NCBI GenBank assembly: GCA_963801185.1
Contig: CAWDDW010000003.1
Span: forward strand, 1,612,001 to 1,676,000
Direction: 5' to 3'
From: Palsa-601 sp963801185
Lineage (GTDB): Bacteria > Actinomycetota > Acidimicrobiia > Acidimicrobiales > Bog-793
DNA: 64,000 nucleotides
Shown here: positions 7,450 to 17,141 of the stretch, piece by piece
Layout: every line of letters begins with the position of its first letter
Position numbering within the stretch: the stretch's first letter is position 1
Position numbers and translations under genes: made by a program
The notes under the pieces: generated by a model
Databases searched by the model: none
What the model was told of the DNA's origin: nothing
What the model saw: the letters and a program-made list of their open reading frames with translations, nothing else

Positions 7450-9696
7450 TCACTGATCGGCAATCAGTGCCGAGATCGAGTTCGTCACGTCGACGAGCTC
7501 GTCGGTCTCGTTGAGGACGACGGCGATCGCAACCTCGTCAGTCCCGGGCGCCACCAGCGAGCCCAAGTGCTCGACGAGCTCACCGTGCGCACGGCGCAGC
7601 TCGTGGTCGTCGTGCTCGTGGGGCATCCGCATCTCCGCAGGCGAATGCCAGACGCGCGCGAGCACGGTCTGGGTCCCTAGCTCGGCCGTGGAACGGGGAA
7701 GCAGTTGCCGCAGGTCACCGGCGGCGTGCCGTAGCCGGCCGACGAGGGGACGAGCGAACTCGCCGACGGGCGCAAGCGGCACCCGTCCGGCCGCAGGTAC
7801 ATGCGCATGCAGCGTGAGGAGCGCGCGCGATCCCCGCCGTGCGGCAGCGATGACGCTCTGGGCCTGGTCGAGGCTGATGGGCGCGTCCCGTCTCGAACGC
7901 TCCGGTTCGCTCGCCATCCGCCTGACGGACAGCTCAGCGTTGGAGCGTGCAAGGCGGGTCGCCGAGCGGAGGTCGCCGAGCCTCGTGCGCGCCTTCGCGC
8001 GAGGCTCTGTGAAGCACGAGAGGACGCCCTCGGCGTAGTACGCCTGCGCGTCGAGCAATTCGGCCAGCTGGGAGCCGACGAGCCGGGACTCCCACGTCGG
8101 CCAAAGGAGATAGGCGCTGACGGCGAGCGCGCCGCCGATGAGCGTGCTCTCTACGCGTTGGCCGGCGGTCGAGTACGCCGGCAGCGCGGCGAAGGCGAGC
8201 AAGAACACGACGTATCCCGTGACGCACACCGAGAAGAGCGCATAGTTCACGCGGACCATCACAAAGGCAAGAAACGAAGCGACCCCGAACATCACCGCCA
8301 GCCCACTCGTGTCGGGCCGCACCGCGGCAACGAGCACCGTTGCGAGCCCTGCTCCGAGGATTGTCCCGGCTATGCGGCTGAGTCCCCGCGTCGCCGTCGT
8401 CGTGAAGTCCGGGCGCAGCACGATCAAGGCAGTCAAGGCGATCCAGTAGCCGTGACTGAGCCCGCTCAGCCGGTAGACGATCATTGCGGCTGCGAGCGTG
8501 CAGGCAAGGCGGACCGCGTGGCGGAAGGCCGACGACTGCCACGAGACGTTGTCGAGGAGGACGAGCAAGGTCTCACGCATTCCTCTATGGGGATAGCGAG
8601 CGCGCCGACGGCCAGGGCTTGAGCCGGATGCAGAGCCCGGCATGCGAACCTCGGCTTGGCCGGGCTGAGGGTCACCTGCGCTCTCCTCGGCCGTCCGCAG
8701 TGTGGAGCGGAGCTGGCCGGAGAGCGCCTCGCCGATGCGGGCGATGTCCCGGGTCACCCAGAGCGGGACGACGCTCGCCGGCTCGGCGACAGCGGCAGTC
8801 TCGTCGGTCAGGTGCTCGGTCGTGATCTGAGTGATCTTGGGCACCGAGTCGGCGAGGACCGCATTCGCGACCGAGTCGATGACGGAGGCCGCGTCGAAGA
8901 GGTAGCGGTCGATCGCCGCCGTGTCACCGCCCGAGTCCTGAACCGTCTGGCGGAGCCTGGCGAGAGCGGTGAGCTCGATGCGCATCCGCTCGGCCTCGTC
9001 TACGAGCGCATGGAATGCGAGCAATTGGTCGGGACGCCCGAGCGGCTGCGGGTCCCGCAGCGCCTGGCGGGCATCGTTCAAGACGGTCGGCGGCATGCCG
9101 AGCTGGCTTCCCTCGGTCAGCGTCTCGGCATACGCCGCAAGATCGCCGTAGGTAGCCGCGATCGCCTTCCGCTCGGCGGTGTAGGTGCGGATCGGGAACG
9201 CGAGGACGACGAGCATCGTCTGAACGACGCCGCCTGCAAGGACGGCAGCGCCGCGGACGAGGGCCTGTGAAGGCGTCATGGGTATCGCGTTCACGATGAT
9301 GGCGGCGACACACCACTGCACGCCGACCACGAGGTACGCCTGGCTGAGAGCTGTCATCATCCCCGACAACAGTCCCCACAGAGCCACGACGACTATGGCA
9401 GACCAATCCGCACGATCGGCGAGCGCGCCCGTGATCGTCGCCGCCGACATCCCGGCCGCGACGAGCAACGTGATGCCGACCCTGCGCCGGTTCACCCCCT
9501 GGAACGATGCAAAGCCTGCACAGAGCGCGCCGACCGCTGCCGCCAGACCATCGGCAACGGCGCCGGTCGTGAGCCCGATGACGAGCGGGATGAGGACGCC
9601 GACGGTGCACCGCAACGCTCCGAGAAGATCGGCTTGGTCGAATTTCAGCTGCGCAGACTCGGCGAGCAGCGAGCGCACTCTTCCTGGAGCGCTCAC
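7450..9696 (-). CDS. FUSC-family membrane transporter (aromatic acid exporter-like)
   Basis: 748 residues from GTG 9696, which overlaps the TGA of the upstream gene as GTGA. Two hydrophobic halves are visible, each with a fusaric-acid-resistance-type helix bundle: one starting near residue 20 (LLGALRCTVGVLIPL) and one near residue 390 (AFRHAVRLACTLAAAM), separated and followed by soluble segments. Relatives (AaeB, FusC, YccS) export aromatic carboxylic acids or are uncharacterised. It is the last gene of a leftward run holding hpd and hmgA, which suggests, but does not show, export of aromatic intermediates. The frame remains open into the upstream gene, so automatic calling would produce a false 911-residue fusion. 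Confidence 0.85.
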   Translation of the reverse strand: MSAPGRVRSLLAESAQLKFDQADLLGALRCTVGVLIPLVIGLTTGAVADGLAAAVGALCAGFASFQGVNRRRVGITLLVAAGMSAATITGALADRADWSAIVVVALWGLLSGMMTALSQAYLVVGVQWCVAAIIVNAIPMTPSQALVRGAAVLAGGVVQTMLVVLAFPIRTYTAERKAIAATYGDLAAYAETLTEGSQLGMPPTVLNDARQALRDPQPLGRPDQLLAFHALVDEAERMRIELTALARLRQTVQDSGGDTAAIDRYLFDAASVIDSVANAVLADSVPKITQITTEHLTDETAAVAEPASVVPLWVTRDIARIGEALSGQLRSTLRTAEESAGDPQPGQAEVRMPGSASGSSPGRRRARYPHRGMRETLLVLLDNVSWQSSAFRHAVRLACTLAAAMIVYRLSGLSHGYWIALTALIVLRPDFTTTATRGLSRIAGTILGAGLATVLVAAVRPDTSGLAVMFGVASFLAFVMVRVNYALFSVCVTGYVVFLLAFAALPAYSTAGQRVESTLIGGALAVSAYLLWPTWESRLVGSQLAELLDAQAYYAEGVLSCFTEPRAKARTRLGDLRSATRLARSNAELSVRRMASEPERSRRDAPISLDQAQSVIAAARRGSRALLTLHAHVPAAGRVPLAPVGEFARPLVGRLRHAAGDLRQLLPRSTAELGTQTVLARVWHSPAEMRMPHEHDDHELRRAHGELVEHLGSLVAPGTDEVAIAVVLNETDELVDVTNSISALIADQ
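7451..7469. terminator. Short hairpin at the PHP / FUSC junction
   Basis: CACTGAT-CGGCA-ATCAGTG forms a 7-bp stem with a 5-nt loop. It lies immediately after the PHP stop and inside the last codons of the FUSC gene on the other strand. No U-tract is present. Confidence 0.4.
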
Positions 9697-10185
9697 GCCA
9701 GCCGGACCGGCCCGTCCGGCTGCGGATGCAGTTTGTCGCCCTCGGCGAAGGGGAGCGGTTCGAGTTCGAGGACCGCCCCGAGCTCGTCGACGAAGGCCAT
9801 GCGGAAGCTCGAAATTGTGCAGCCTCGCTCGTGCTCTCGGCAGCGGCCCCTCGACATCTGGCGCACGGGCGGGCCACGGAGCGCCGACCTCGCGAATCCT
9901 GAACGCCTGTGCCTCGTCGAGCATCTTCACGCAGGTGGTGGTCGCCATCGCGGCGACGTCCATCGCCGTCGTGCGGAGGATACCGCCGAGCTCGACGCGC
10001 CGCGTCGAGTTGCCATAGGCGAGGAGCAGCGCGTGGTCGTCGGCTCGCACGGAGAACTCGGAGCCGAGCACCTCTCCGATCCTTGCCGCCACCGACTGGA
10101 TGAAACCGGTCCAGTCAAACGGTGCGGCGTGCGTGCTGAAGTACGTGGGCGGAATGGCCCTGTGAGGGTGCCACCGATCCGTCAT
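9693..10185 (-). CDS. Small unknown protein upstream of FUSC, frameshifted
   Basis: From ATG 10185 one frame gives about 115 residues of an unrecognised globular protein (FDWTGFIQSV, RTTAMDVAAM, then PWPARAPDVEGPLP). Near 9840 clean coding moves to the next frame, continuing REHERGCTISSF and MAFVDELGAVLELEPLP to a TGA at 9693-9695. Rejoined, it is about 163 residues. The start is 12 bp from the hmgA stop and the end overlaps the FUSC start by 4 bp, so all three are probably cotranscribed. I do not recognise the family; the PWP...PLP pattern followed by a short beta-rich end is its main feature. Confidence 0.6.
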
Positions 10186-10197
10186 GGCGTCAGGATC

Positions 10198-11394
10198 TCA
10201 GAGTTGTCGCGCCCAGGTCCACGGATAAGCGTCGTCCTCGACGTCGAGGCCGGCCTGCCCGAGCTGCAGAGGGCGGAAGGTGTCGATCATCACTGCCAGC
10301 TCGTTGGTTGCGGGCTTGCCGAGCGCGGCCTCGACGCTGCCCGGCTGAGGGCCGTGAATGAATCCCGAGGGATGCAGCGAGACCGATCCCTGGCCGATCC
10401 CCGAGCCCGAGCGGCTCATGAAGTCGCCGCCGCAGTAGAAGAGGACCTCGTCCGAGTCGACGTTCGCGTGGTTGTAAGGGACGGGGATCGCTTGAGGGTC
10501 GAAGTCGAACAGCCGGGGGACGAACGAGCACACGACGAAGTTCGGCGCGGCGAATGTCTGGTGCACCGGCGGCGGTTGGTGGATCCGGCCGACGATCGGC
10601 TCGAAGTCGTGGATCGAAAGGGCCCAGGGGTAAAGGCAGCCGTCCCAGCCGACGACGTCGAAGGGATGGTGTGCGTAGACGTAGCGCGTGATCCCGGACC
10701 GTGTGCGGACGAAGACCTCGACGTCCTCTTCCTCGATGACGAGCGGGCCATCGGGGCCGCGCACGTCGCGCTCGGAGAAGGGGGCTCCCTCTTTCAGCTG
10801 CCCACGGGACGAGAGGTACCTGTCGGGCACGTTGACGTGCCCCGTTGCCTCGGCAAAGAGGATTCGGACCGGCTCGGCGGCACCGCCGGCACCGGCGGCC
10901 CCGGCCGGGCCGTCGGGGACCACCCACCGGTGCGTCGTCGACGTCGGGATCACGACGTAGTCACCGGCGCTGACCCTGAGGGCGCCGAACACGCTCTCGA
11001 GGGTCGCGGCACCGGACTCGACGTAGGCGAGCTCGTCGCCGACGGCGTTGCGCGTGAGCTGGCTCGTCTCGGTGGCGGCGGCGTAGGAGATCCGGATGTC
11101 GCCGTTCGCGAGGATCAGCTGGCGGCCGGTGACGGGGTCCCCGCCCTGCTTGCACTCGTGCAGCTTGAAGTGGCGGGGAAGGAGCGGATGGTTCGGGTGG
11201 AGGCGGTCGGGCTCGGTCCCGACGGCCTCGGCCGACCGGATCGCGGTGGGCTTGTGCTCGTGGTAGAGCAGAGCGCTCTCCTCCGAGAAGCCGTTCAAAC
11301 CCATCAGCTCCTCGGACCGGAGGTGGGAGGAGGGGTCCCGGTGGACTGTGTGGCGTTTCTTGGGGAGGTCCCCGACACAGCGGTAGTGGGGCAT
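10198..11394 (-). CDS. hmgA: Homogentisate 1,2-dioxygenase
   Basis: 398 residues, complete. This Fe(II) ring-cleaving enzyme opens homogentisate to maleylacetoacetate in tyrosine and phenylalanine breakdown. Family features visible are the two cupin-like halves, HHPFDVVGWDG, the EPIVGRIHQPPPVHQTF block that carries the catalytic His and iron ligands, YNHANVDSDEVLFYC and the C-terminal ELAVMIDTFRPL. Actinobacterial members are about this length. The ATG overlaps the hpd stop (TGATG), so translation is coupled. Fumarylacetoacetase and maleylacetoacetate isomerase are not in this window. Confidence 0.92.
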   Translation of the reverse strand: MPHYRCVGDLPKKRHTVHRDPSSHLRSEELMGLNGFSEESALLYHEHKPTAIRSAEAVGTEPDRLHPNHPLLPRHFKLHECKQGGDPVTGRQLILANGDIRISYAAATETSQLTRNAVGDELAYVESGAATLESVFGALRVSAGDYVVIPTSTTHRWVVPDGPAGAAGAGGAAEPVRILFAEATGHVNVPDRYLSSRGQLKEGAPFSERDVRGPDGPLVIEEEDVEVFVRTRSGITRYVYAHHPFDVVGWDGCLYPWALSIHDFEPIVGRIHQPPPVHQTFAAPNFVVCSFVPRLFDFDPQAIPVPYNHANVDSDEVLFYCGGDFMSRSGSGIGQGSVSLHPSGFIHGPQPGSVEAALGKPATNELAVMIDTFRPLQLGQAGLDVEDDAYPWTWARQL

Positions 11395-12531
11395 CAGAGG
11401 TTGCCCCTGCGATCCTGCTCCCGTTCGAGCGCGACGAACAGCGCCTTGAAGTTGCCGTTCCCGAAACCCCGAGAGCCGTGCCGCTCGATCAACTCGAAGA
11501 AGACCGTCGGTCGGTCCTGGTTCATGCGCGAGAAGATCTGGAGGAGGTAGCCCTCGTCGTCCCGATCGGCGAGGATCCCGTGGCGTTCGAGTGCGTCGAC
11601 GTCGAGCCGGACGTCGGCGAAGCGCTCGCGCAGGTCGGCGTAGTACGTGCCGGGCACACGCATGAATTCGACGCCGCGGGCCTCGAGCGCCGTGACCGAG
11701 GCGATGATGTCGTCGGTGTTGATCGCGATGTGCTGGACGCCCGGGCCGCTGTAGAAGTCGAGGTACTCGTCGACCTGGCTGCGGCGCTTGCCCGGAGCGG
11801 GCTCGTTGATCGGGAACTTGATGCGGCCGACGCCGTCGGATACGACCTTCGACATGAGCGCTGAGTACTCGGTCGAGATGTCGTCGTCGGTGAAGCCCTG
11901 GATCATGTGGAAGCCGAGGACCTTCTCATAGAAACCGACCCAGAAGTTCATCCGGTTCAGCTCCACATTCGCGACCGAGTGGTCGAACGCGAGGAGCCCC
12001 ACCGGCGGGAGCGGGTCGGGGACTGTGACACGCGGCTCGTAGCCCGGCGCATAGGCACCCGTGTAGGCATGCCGCTCGACGAAGGTGTGAACGGTCTCGC
12101 CGTAAGCGCCAATCGTCGCGCGGCGGACCACGCCGTGGTCGTCCTTGTCCTCGTAAAGGCCATGGACGGGGACGGCGCCGCGGTGGACGGCCTCACGATA
12201 GGCCGCCTCAGCATCGGCAACGGTGAGAGCGATGTCCCTCACGCCGTCGCCGTGGCGGGCGACGTGGCGGGCGATCTCGGTGCCCTCGCGTGTGGACGAG
12301 GTGACGACGAGGCGCAGCTTGCCTTGCTGGAGGACGTACGAAGCCCTGTCACGGACTCCGGTCTCGGGCCCGGCGTAAGCGACGAGGTCGAAACCCCACG
12401 CGGTCCGGTAGAAGTGCGCTGCCTGCAGTGCGTTCCCGACCCAGAAGCTCGACCCTGTCCACCCCCTCGAGATCGAGAGGGTCAGGTGCGAGCTGCGAGC
12501 CGGCGGGGGCTGGGGTCGTCGTGGTGCTCAT
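11394..12531 (-). CDS. hpd: 4-Hydroxyphenylpyruvate dioxygenase, frameshifted near the N-terminus
   Basis: Converts 4-hydroxyphenylpyruvate to homogentisate, the substrate of the next gene. The first 28 codons from ATG 12531 (MSTTTTPAPAG) lead into VDRVE; an extra base at about 12447 then shifts the frame, and the expected FWVGNALQAAHFYRTAWGF follows in the other frame. Iron ligands are visible in FDHSVANVE, GVQHIAINTDD and VFFELIERHG. With the indel ignored, length (about 378 residues) and domain order (two VOC halves) match the family. The stop overlaps the hmgA start. Confidence 0.85.
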
Positions 12532-12609
12532 CTGCGGCTACCTCCAGAGGGCTGGTGGACGTCGTTGTCCGTTGTCCCACTGCTGACGATATCCGCCGCC
12601 GGTTGGCGG

Positions 12610-14021
12610 TCAGTGGCGGAAGACCTTGCGAGAGTGGGGCTGGTGGAGCGACGAGGGGTTCACGGGGGCCGAGGTGGCCGCGAGGTGTTGGGTGACGACT
12701 CGCAGATCCCGTATGAGGAGGGTGGCGAGGTCGCGCGAGAAGCCGTTTCTCACGACTATGCGCAGCACCGACACGTCCTCCATGTCCGGTGGCATCGGAT
12801 AAGCCGGGACGAGCCAGCCCTTCCCCCGGAGCGCATCGGAGACCTCGTAGACGCTGAAGCTCGTGCCGGGCGCCGTCCGGAACGCGAAGACGGGGATCCC
12901 CCGCTCGTTCGAGACGACTCGTACTCGTGCATCGCCGCGATCTCGGCGGAGAGCCAGTCTGCGGTGTCTCGGCAGGCCTGCTGGACCTCCCGGTAACCCG
13001 ATATGCCGAGGCGGAGGAAGTTGAAGTACTGCGCGGCGACCTGGGCGCCAGGGCGGGAGAAGTTGAGGGCGAACGTGGGCATCTCGCCGCCGAGGTAGTC
13101 GACCTTGAACACGAGGTCGTCGGGGAGGGCGGCGGACTCCCTCCAGACGATCCATCCCACGCCCGGGTAGACGAGCCCGTACTTGTGCCCCGAGGTGTTG
13201 ATGGACTGGACCCGCGGAAGGCGGAAGTCCCACGCGAGGTCTTCGTCGAGAAAGGCAGCCACCATCGCCCCACTCGCCCCGTCCACGTGCACGGGCACGT
13301 CGGGACCGCCCGATGCTGCGAGCTGGTCCAGTGCCGCGCAGATCTCGCCGACGGGCTCGTAGGCGCCGTCATAGGTGGAGCCGAGGACGGCGACGACGCC
13401 GATCGTGTTCTCGTCGCAGTGTTCGACGGCCCTGGCGGCGGTGAGGTGGGCGACGTCAGGCCCGACCGGGACGAGGCGCATCTCGACGTCGAAGTACCGG
13501 CAGAACTTCTCCCAGCAGACCTGGACGTTCGAGCCCATCACGAGATTCGGCTGGTCTGTCGGGAGCCCGGCCGCTTGCCGGCGCTGGCGCCAGCGCCACT
13601 TGAGAGCAAGCGCGCCGAGCATGCAGGCCTCGCTCGAGCCCGTCGTCGAGCAACCGGTTGCGTCGACGTCGCCTTCTGCGTGCCAGAGGTGGGCGAGCAT
13701 GTTGACGCAGCGCCGCTCGAGCTCGGCGGTCTGGGGGTACTCGTCCTTGTCGATCATGTTCTTGGAGGAGCACTCCGCCATGAGCTGCTCGGCTTCGGGC
13801 TCCATCCACGTCGTCACGAACGTGGCCAGGTTCAGACGGGCGTTGCCGTCGAGCATGAGCTCGTCATGGATGATCTGGTACGCCGTCGCGGCCGGCATGG
13901 AGCTCGCCGGCAGGAAGTCCTTCGGGATCTCGCCCGTCGCGAGGTCCTGTGCGAACTGGGGGCGGAGGCTGAGGAGCTGGCGCGCGTCCTTCGGGTCGTG
14001 AGCGTGGGTGTGTAGAGCCAT
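12610..14021 (-). CDS. gadB: Glutamate decarboxylase, frameshifted near the C-terminus
   Basis: PLP enzyme making GABA from glutamate with consumption of a proton. From ATG 14021 (MALHTHAHDPKD) the frame carries SSEACMLGAL, the PLP aspartate in HVDGASG and the Schiff-base lysine in SINTSGHKYG. Near 12925, after AAMHEY, one base appears missing; the family sequence resumes as RVVSNERGIPVFAFR and runs to 12610. Rejoined it is about 470 residues, the usual size. It is the first gene of the leftward run ending in FUSC, 78 bp from hpd, but no GABA antiporter or shunt enzyme is adjacent. Confidence 0.85.
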
Positions 14022-14124
14022 GTCAGTAGCGTCGCGCTGATCGGGCCGGTGTGCTGGCCGCCGGGCCGCTCCCTGTGCCGTGACCGCACGACCGCGAGAT
14101 GGGCAGTTCGGTACTGTCTGAGGC

Positions 14125-14919
14125 ATGACTCCTTCGAATCGTCCCCGAGCCCTCGTCACGGGCGCGTCCGTCGGCATCGGCAGGGCCTTTGCCGAGGAGC
14201 TTGCCCGGCGCGGGAACGATCTCGTGCTCGTCGCCCGCAACGCTGCCCAGCTCGAGGAGCTCGGGAAGGTGCTGGAACAGCGTCATGCCGTCTCGGTGGA
14301 GGTGCTGCCTGCGGACCTGATGAGTGCCGACGGCGTCGCACGGGTGACCTGGCGGCTGTTGGAGACGAGCCCGGATCAGGTGGACACCCTGATCAACAAC
14401 GCCGGGCGTGGGGCGCACGCCCCGTTCGCTGCCGGGCCGCTCACCGATCACCTCGCGCAGATCGACCTGAACGTCCGCGCGCTCGTCGAGCTGAGCTACG
14501 CGGCGCTCTCCGCGATGGCCGCCCGCGGGTCGGGCTCGCTGCTCAACGTCGCATCGACTGCAGCGTTCCAACCAGTCCCGAACGAGGCCGTGTATGCCGC
14601 CACCAAGGCGTTCGTGCTGTCGTTCACCGAGGCGGTCCACTCCGAGCTGAAAGGCACCGGTGTCAAGGTGACGGCGCTGTGCCCCGGATTCACGCACAGC
14701 GAGTTCCAGCAGAGAGCGGGGATCAACTCGGGCGTGATGCCGCGCTTCATGTGGCAGGAAGCCTCTGTAGTCGCCGTCGCCGGCCTCGACGCGCTCGAGG
14801 CAGGCAAGGCAATTTGCGTGCCCGGGGTGCACAACAAGGTGCTCGCGGGCGTCACGAGGGTCACGCCGAGATCCGTGGTGAGGACCTCGTCGGGTCGCGT
14901 CATGCGCCGCCTCGGCTGA
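14125..14919 (+). CDS. Short-chain dehydrogenase/reductase
   Basis: 264 residues from ATG 14125. Rossmann motif TGASVGIG lies near the N-terminus, NNAG at about residue 91, the catalytic serine in LNVASTAA, and YAATK with the catalytic Tyr and Lys. The layout is a classical cytoplasmic SDR of the DltE/YqjQ type; the substrate is unknown. It diverges from gadB with about 100 bp between starts. No partner gene points to a pathway. Confidence 0.88.
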   Translation: MTPSNRPRALVTGASVGIGRAFAEELARRGNDLVLVARNAAQLEELGKVLEQRHAVSVEVLPADLMSADGVARVTWRLLETSPDQVDTLINNAGRGAHAPFAAGPLTDHLAQIDLNVRALVELSYAALSAMAARGSGSLLNVASTAAFQPVPNEAVYAATKAFVLSFTEAVHSELKGTGVKVTALCPGFTHSEFQQRAGINSGVMPRFMWQEASVVAVAGLDALEAGKAICVPGVHNKVLAGVTRVTPRSVVRTSSGRVMRRLG

Positions 14920-14991
14920 GAGTCGTCCGCCTAGGACGGGCATGTCCGATTTCCGCCAGATCGGCGCGCACCACCCTGCAATACTGCGGCC

Positions 14992-16581
14992 ATGACCGAA
15001 GACGACCTGAGATACCGGGCGGTTCAGAGCCGGGACCCTCGTTTCGACGGGTGGTTCTTCGTCGCCGTCACTTCGACGGGCATCTACTGCCGGCCGAGCT
15101 GCGCTTCGGTCATACCCGGGCGTGCTCGGGTGCGTTTCTACCCGACGGCCGCCGCCGCCCAACGGGCCGGGTTCCGGGCGTGCAAGCGGTGCCGGCCCGA
15201 CGCCTCGCCCGGCTCACCCGAGTGGAATCGGCGGAGCGACGTGGTGGGCCGGGCGATGAGAGAGATCGCCGACGGCGTTGTCGACCGGGAGGGTGTGTCC
15301 GGGCTGGCTGCCCGGCTCGGCTACAGCGCTCGCCAGCTGAACCGGTTGCTGATCGCCGAGGTCGGCGCGGGGCCGCTCGAGCTCGCTCGAGCCCAGCGTG
15401 CTCAAGCGGCGCGGATCTTGCTCGAGACGACGAGCCTGCGCATCGCCGAGGTGGCTTTTGCCGCCGGGTTCGGCAGTGTCCGGCAGTTCAACGACACGAT
15501 CCGCGACGTCTTCGCGGAAGCGCCGAGCGCCTTGCGCGCAAGGGGCGGGCGAGGGGCCGGCCGGGGCGCCACGACAGGCGCCAGCATCTCCGGCACGCCC
15601 GGCTCGGTGACGCTCAGGCTCGCGTACCGGGCGCCGTTCCCGAGCTGCGTGCTGTTCCGGTTCCTCGCCGATCGTGCCGTGCCAGGCGTGGAGGCGGGCG
15701 AGTCCTCGAGCTACGCTCGAGCGCTCTCGTTACCTCACGGTGGCGGGGTTGTCGAGGTCCGGCCGGCGGGTGAGGGAGAGCGCTGGCTGCGGGCGACGAT
15801 GCGCCTCGAGGACCTGCGCGATCTAACGACGGCTGTGAAGAGGGTCCGGCAGCTGTTCGACCTCGACGCTGACCCCGAGGCCGTGTCAGGCGTGCTCGGC
15901 CAGGACGAGCTGCTGAGGCCCGCCCTCGCCGCCGTCCCAGGTCTTCGGATCCCCGGGCACGTCGATGGGCACGAGCTCGCGATGCGCGCCGTCCTCGGCC
16001 AGCAGGTGAGCGTGGCCGGCGCACGGACGGTGGCGGGGAAGCTGGCGGCCGAGCACGGAGAACCCTTCGCGGGGGCAGAGGCTGACGCAGGGGCTGGAGC
16101 TGAGGGTCAGGCCCGGCCGGGGGCGAGCCCGGAGGGCCAGGCCATAGTCCGTCGCTTCCCTACCGCTGCCGCGATCGCGGCGCTCTCTCCCACCGACCTC
16201 CCGATGCCGACGAGCCGGGCACGAGCGTTGATCGGCCTCGCGAGCGCGTTGGCGGAAGGATCGGTGGGCCTGCATCCTGGAGCTGACCGTGACGAGGTAT
16301 CGGCGCAGCTGTTGGCGCTGCCCGGCATCGGACCGTGGACCGTCGCCTACGTCCGGATGCGGGCGCTCGGTGACCCGGACGCCTACATGCCGAGCGACCT
16401 CGGTGTTCGCCGTGCCCTTGAGCGGGCGGGTCTTCCCGGGGACGAGCGCTCGGCAGAGGCGTTTGGCGAGCGGTGGCGCCCATATCGAGCGTACGCGCTC
16501 CAGTACCTGTGGGCGGGTGCGCTGGCACCCGCCGAAAGTGGCGACGACGCCAAGACGGACAACAAGGAGAGAGTGGTATGA
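14992..16581 (+). CDS. alkA: Ada-AlkA fusion: methylphosphotriester sensor and 3-methyladenine DNA glycosylase
   Basis: 529 residues. Residues 1-70 form the Ada zinc domain with the four cysteine ligands at 33, 37, 64 and 67 (IYCRPSC, ACKRC). An AraC-type helix-turn-helix follows (about 80-180), then the AlkA N-terminal domain and the helix-hairpin-helix glycosylase domain (about 320-510) with LPGIGPWTVAYV and the catalytic aspartate in MPSDLGV. Such fusions sense methylated phosphate and both activate transcription and excise alkylated bases. A low-complexity Gly/Ala insert lies near residue 365. The stop overlaps the next start as ATGA, with AAGGAGA ahead, so it is coupled to the methyltransferase gene. 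Confidence 0.92.
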   Translation: MTEDDLRYRAVQSRDPRFDGWFFVAVTSTGIYCRPSCASVIPGRARVRFYPTAAAAQRAGFRACKRCRPDASPGSPEWNRRSDVVGRAMREIADGVVDREGVSGLAARLGYSARQLNRLLIAEVGAGPLELARAQRAQAARILLETTSLRIAEVAFAAGFGSVRQFNDTIRDVFAEAPSALRARGGRGAGRGATTGASISGTPGSVTLRLAYRAPFPSCVLFRFLADRAVPGVEAGESSSYARALSLPHGGGVVEVRPAGEGERWLRATMRLEDLRDLTTAVKRVRQLFDLDADPEAVSGVLGQDELLRPALAAVPGLRIPGHVDGHELAMRAVLGQQVSVAGARTVAGKLAAEHGEPFAGAEADAGAGAEGQARPGASPEGQAIVRRFPTAAAIAALSPTDLPMPTSRARALIGLASALAEGSVGLHPGADRDEVSAQLLALPGIGPWTVAYVRMRALGDPDAYMPSDLGVRRALERAGLPGDERSAEAFGERWRPYRAYALQYLWAGALAPAESGDDAKTDNKERVV

Positions 16582-17124
16582 GCAAGGTTGCCAAGGACAC
16601 GAGCGTTGCCAAGGAATGGATGATCGAGGGAGACCAGTGGTGGGTGATCGACACGCCCGTAGGGAGGATGCTCCTCGCCGGCAGCGACGAAGCGCTCCAC
16701 CACCTCTATCTCCCGAACGAGACGGAGGCCCGGCTCGAGTTCCTCGACGACGAGCGCGAGGGCAGGCCCGCTGCGGTCGCCGCGGCCGAGCTGCAGGTGA
16801 AGGAGTACTTCAGCGGGGAACGGTTGCGTTTCGAGCTGGCTTTGGACCCGAAGGGCACGGAGTTCCAGCGGGCTGTCTGGTTCGCCCTTGACGAGATCCC
16901 GTACGGCGAGACTGCCACCTACGGCGAGATCGCCGCCCGCGTGGGCAAGCCGACAGCGTTCCGGGCCGTCGGCATGACCAACGGTCGCAACCCCATTCCT
17001 CTCGTCCTCCCGTGTCACCGGGTCATCGGGTCGAACGGCAAGCTCGTCGGCTACGGCGGCGGGCTCGAGCTGAAACAGGAAGCTCCTCGCGCACGAGGCC
17101 CGTGTGCTGGCGGAGCGGGGCTAG
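16578..17124 (+). CDS. ogt: Methylated-DNA--protein-cysteine methyltransferase, frameshifted at the end
   Basis: Removes O6-methyl groups from guanine onto its own cysteine, the Cys in LPCHRVIG. It starts at ATG 16578 inside the alkA stop. Family motifs GTEFQRAVWFAL, YGEIAARVGKP and AVGMTNGRNP precede the active site. After GGLELKQ an extra G (about 17078-17079) breaks the frame; the expected ending KLLAHEARVLAERG and TAG (17122-17124) are in the next frame. The unshifted reading runs on into unrelated sequence antisense to peptidase E. Rejoined length is about 181 residues, typical of the family. Confidence 0.87.
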
Positions 17125-17141
17125 CCAGTCGAGGCGGTGGC

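Noticed and set aside
9634..11550. Long 638-codon open frame on the plus strand
   Set aside because: It is antisense to hmgA and the gene upstream of FUSC, which are strongly conserved; its own sequence is Arg/Val/Glu-rich shadow.
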